NCBI GenBank assembly: GCA_947479995.1 | Contig: CANKBT010000156.1 | Coordinates: 1-7,187, forward strand | Reading direction: 5' to 3' | DNA from: Frankiaceae bacterium | Lineage (GTDB): Bacteria > Actinomycetota > Actinomycetes > Mycobacteriales > SCTD01 | Length of the DNA: 7,187 nt | In this document: positions 5,008 through 7,187 of the stretch, one piece after another | Layout: each line of letters starts with the position of its first letter | Numbering within the stretch: the stretch's first letter is position 1 | Position numbers and translations under genes: made by a program | The notes under the pieces: model-generated | Told to the model about the DNA's origin: nothing | Seen by the model: the letters and a program-made list of their open reading frames with translations, nothing else | Databases searched by the model: none

Positions 5008-6453
5008 GTGACCCAGGCCGCTCCCGACCCCCGCCGCTACAAGGCGCTGTCGGTCCTGCTGCTCGTGCAGTTCATGCTCATCCTCGACGTCTCGGTCGTG
5101 AACATCGCGCTGCCCGCGATCCAGGAGGACCTCGCCTTCAGCCCGTCCGGGCTCACCTGGGTCGTCGACGGCTACGTGCTCATGGCCGGCAGCCTGCTGC
5201 TGCTCGGCGGCCGCCTCGGCGACGTGCTGGGCCGCCGGCGCATGTTCGTCGCGGGCGTCGTCGTCTTCGGCGTGGCCTCGGTCGCGTGCGGGCTGGCGCA
5301 GGACTCCGCCACGCTGGTCACGGCCCGCTTCGCGCAGGGCGTCGGCGAGGCGCTCGCTGCACCCGCGGCGTTCGGCCTCATCGCCCTGCTGTTCACCGAC
5401 GTGCGCGAGCGCACCCGCGCCATCGGGCTGTTCGGCGGCATCTCCGGCCTCGCCGGCACGAGCGGCCCCATCCTGTCGGGCGCGCTCGTCGAGTACGCGA
5501 GCTGGCGGTGGATCTTCCTGCTCAACATCCCGGTCGCGGTCCTCGCCCTCGTCGCGGTGCCGCGCCTGGTGCGCGGCGACCTCGGCCGCAGCCGGGCCGG
5601 CGTGCGCGCCCTCGACCTGCCCGGCGCGCTGCTCGCGACGCTCGGCCTCACCGGCGTCGTGTTCGGCCTCATCGAGGCCGCGTCCGAGCCGTGGGGCTCG
5701 GCGGCCGTGCTGCTCCCGCTGCTCGGCGGGCTGGCGGTGCTCGGCGCCTTCGTCGTCTCGCAGACGTGGGTCCGCACCCCGCTGCTGCCGCTGCGCTTCC
5801 TGCAGGAGCGCACCCGCGTCAGCGCCAACCTCGTGACGGTGCTGTTCTTCTCCGTCTTCTTCAGCCAGTTCTTCATCACCACGCTCTTCCTGCAGGACGT
5901 GCTCGGCTTCTCGGCGCTGCGCGCCGGGCTCGGCTTCCTGCCCTTCGGCCTGGCCATCGGCGCCGCGCTGGGGCTCGCGACGCAGGTCATCCCCCGCGTG
6001 GGCTACCGGCCGGTGCTCGTGACCGGGCTGGTGCTCAGCGCGGCCGGCGCGCTGCTGTTCACCCGCATCACCCCGGACGGCTCGTACCTCACGCAGGTGC
6101 TGCCGGCGAGCGTGCTGTTCGCCCTCGGCTCCGGCCTCGTGCTGCCGACGCTGGGCAACGCCGCGGTCTTCCGCGTCACCGACGACGACGCCGGCCTGGC
6201 GTCCGGGCTGCAGCAGGCGCTGCAGCAGATCGGCGGGGCGATCGGCCTCGCGGTGCTGGTGACGCTGGCGCTGCGCAGCGCCGAGGACGCGCTGCGCGGC
6301 GGCGGCACCGACCCGGCCGCCGCCATCACCGACGGCTACGTGCTGGCGCTGCGCGTCGGCACCGGCGTGCTCGTCGCAGCGGCCGTGCTGGCGACCGTGC
6401 TGCTGCGCCGCGACGCCGGGCGCGGCGAGACGGTGGCACCGGCCGCGGCGTGA
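5008..6453 (+). CDS. DHA2-family (EmrB/QacA) MFS multidrug efflux transporter
   Basis: A 481-aa inner-membrane drug:proton antiporter, the size of a 14-helix DHA2 transporter. Motif LDVSVVNIALP (residues 26-36, Asp27) is the DHA2 helix 1 signature. WVVDGYVLMAG (51-61) forms helix 2, and motif A GGRLGDVLGRRR (67-78) is intact. The antiporter motif C region is GLAGTSGPILSG (147-158), followed by SWRWIF (165-170). Hydrophobic helices continue to the end, and the C-terminal tail is short and polar. GTG at 5008 follows GGAGGA (4998-5003) with a 4-nt gap, a clear ribosome site; the longer frame from 4789 would run back through the TetR gene and the operator. It probably exports toxic compounds under control of the divergent TetR. 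Substrates unknown. Confidence 0.95.
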   Translation: MTQAAPDPRRYKALSVLLLVQFMLILDVSVVNIALPAIQEDLAFSPSGLTWVVDGYVLMAGSLLLLGGRLGDVLGRRRMFVAGVVVFGVASVACGLAQDSATLVTARFAQGVGEALAAPAAFGLIALLFTDVRERTRAIGLFGGISGLAGTSGPILSGALVEYASWRWIFLLNIPVAVLALVAVPRLVRGDLGRSRAGVRALDLPGALLATLGLTGVVFGLIEAASEPWGSAAVLLPLLGGLAVLGAFVVSQTWVRTPLLPLRFLQERTRVSANLVTVLFFSVFFSQFFITTLFLQDVLGFSALRAGLGFLPFGLAIGAALGLATQVIPRVGYRPVLVTGLVLSAAGALLFTRITPDGSYLTQVLPASVLFALGSGLVLPTLGNAAVFRVTDDDAGLASGLQQALQQIGGAIGLAVLVTLALRSAEDALRGGGTDPAAAITDGYVLALRVGTGVLVAAAVLATVLLRRDAGRGETVAPAAA

Positions 6454-6498
6454 CGCAGGCGGCGACCGGGCGCTCGCCCCAGGGCGCTTGACCTGCGT
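6454..6498 (+). terminator. possible stem-loop after the efflux gene
   Basis: CGCAGG, directly after the stop codon (6454-6459), pairs with CCTGCG (6492-6497), and GGGC/GCCC pairs lie between (6468-6471, 6476-6479). It could end the pump transcript, but the right arm overlaps the -35 region of the next gene and there is no T-tract. Confidence 0.25.
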
Positions 6499-6518
6499 GC
6501 GGCCTGAAGGTCCACCGT
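6488..6518 (+). promoter_or_regulatory. MerR-type promoter/operator with long spacer
   Basis: The -35 TTGACC (6488-6493) lies within a dyad GACCT (6490-6494) ... AGGTC (6508-6512). A weak -10 (CACCGT, 6513-6518) follows after 19 nt. A 19-20 nt spacer bridged by a dyad is the hallmark of promoters controlled by MerR proteins. Start of transcription would fall at about 6525, the GTG itself, predicting a leaderless, self-regulated mRNA. Confidence 0.5.
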
Positions 6519-6524
6519 GGGCGG

Positions 6525-7187
6525 GTGCCCGCCGACCCCGACCTGCTCACCATCGGCGACTTTGCGCGCGCCGTCGGGCTGCCGGCGAGCGCGCTGCGCC
6601 ACTACGACGAGTGCGGGCTGCTCGTGCCGGCGCGCACCGACGCCGCGACCGGCTACCGCTACTACACGCCGGCGCTGGAGCGCCGCGCCCGCCTCGTCGC
6701 GCGGATGCGCGCGGTGGGCGTGCCCATCGAGGCGATGCGGCTCGTCCTCGACGGCACGCCCGCGCAGGCCCGCGGCGTGCTCGACGGCGTCGCCGCCGAC
6801 CGCGAGCAGCAGGCGCAGCGCACCCGCGAGGCGCTGCAGGCGGTGCTCGCCACCCTCGAGGACGACCGCGCGGCGACGGCGGTGCCGGTGCGGCTCGACG
6901 GCCCGGTGCTCGCCGCCGCGCTGCGCCAGGTGCAGGCCGCCGCCGACGTCGACGCGACGTCCGCGCTGTCGGCCGTGGCGCTCGACGCCCGCGACGGCGA
7001 GCTCGACGCGGTGGCGACCAACCGGCACTGGATGGCGCGCCGCACCCTGGCGGTGCCCGGGGCCCGCGGGGAGGCGCGCGCCGTGCTGCGGCTCGGTGCC
7101 GTCGCCGCGCTCGTCGACCGGCTCGAGGCCGCCGGCGAGGTCGAGCTGCTGCTCGCGGGCGACGCGCTGCAGGTCGACGGCGCGCCC
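6525..7187 (+). CDS. MerR-family regulator with C-terminal DNA polymerase III beta-clamp-like domain (partial)
   Basis: 221 residues are visible and the frame runs off the right edge. Residues 9-47 (TIGDFARAVGLPASALRHYD, then GLLVPAR and GYRYY) are a textbook MerR winged HTH. Residues of about 75-118 form the long dimerisation helix (Gln/Arg/Glu/Ala-rich). From about residue 120 the sequence changes to a pattern like the middle domain of the sliding clamp DnaN: LSAVALDARDGELDAVATNR (148-167) matches the clamp strand-strand unit with VATDGHRLAV-like VATNRHWMAR (163-172), followed by VLRLGAVAALVDRL (187-200) and VELLLAGDALQV (206-217). GTG at 6525 leaves 8 residues before the HTH, and the promoter predicts a leaderless message. 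The clamp assignment is by remembered pattern, not by search. The domain may serve for ligand binding or protein contact; a role in replication is unlikely for a single domain on a MerR. Confidence 0.85.
   Translation, partial: MPADPDLLTIGDFARAVGLPASALRHYDECGLLVPARTDAATGYRYYTPALERRARLVARMRAVGVPIEAMRLVLDGTPAQARGVLDGVAADREQQAQRTREALQAVLATLEDDRAATAVPVRLDGPVLAAALRQVQAAADVDATSALSAVALDARDGELDAVATNRHWMARRTLAVPGARGEARAVLRLGAVAALVDRLEAAGEVELLLAGDALQVDGAP

Overview
The window is chromosomal-looking DNA of very high GC content. Almost every codon of the called genes ends in G or C, GTG starts dominate, and the gene set fits an actinobacterium (Actinomycetota): an EthA-type monooxygenase, small stand-alone RsbW-like ATPases, TetR and MerR regulators, and a DHA2 efflux pump. 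I cannot place it below phylum level from sequence alone. There are no rRNA or tRNA genes, CRISPR arrays, phage genes or insertion sequences.

Layout. Positions 1-110 hold the 5' end of an unrecognised minus-strand gene that runs off the left edge. It is divergent from a flavin-containing (Baeyer-Villiger type) monooxygenase of the EthA/MymA family at 274-1791. A GC-rich hairpin at 1823-1849 separates that gene from a convergent HIT-family protein at 1850-2269. Next comes a cluster of small genes: an RsbW-like HATPase (2349-2717, plus), a hypothetical protein with a His/Asp-rich pentapeptide-repeat N-terminus (2733-3176, minus), a small hypothetical protein (3392-3655, plus), and a second RsbW-like HATPase (3680-4051, minus). 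The two HATPases point towards each other and share a nearly identical 39-nt segment in inverted orientation. A 52-codon ORF in which every codon ends in G or C (4154-4312, minus) lies between the second HATPase and a TetR repressor (4344-4922, minus). The TetR gene is divergent from a 14-TM DHA2 multidrug efflux transporter (5008-6453, plus), with an operator-like palindrome in the shared intergenic region. At the right edge is a MerR-family regulator (6525 onward, cut by the window). After its HTH and dimerisation helix, its C-terminal half resembles a DNA polymerase III beta sliding-clamp domain.

How they may work together. TetR plus the DHA2 pump is a classic drug-responsive repressor/efflux pair. 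The MerR gene has its own promoter-like dyad and appears leaderless, so it may be autoregulated. The two HATPases probably take part in partner-switching or anti-sigma control, but no anti-anti-sigma factor, sigma factor or phosphatase partner is present here. The monooxygenase and the HIT protein look like independent enzymes.

The most unusual items are the MerR/clamp-like fusion, the 15-bp in-frame tandem repeat in the hypothetical protein, and the inverted pair of HATPase paralogues. I see no clearly new multi-gene system.
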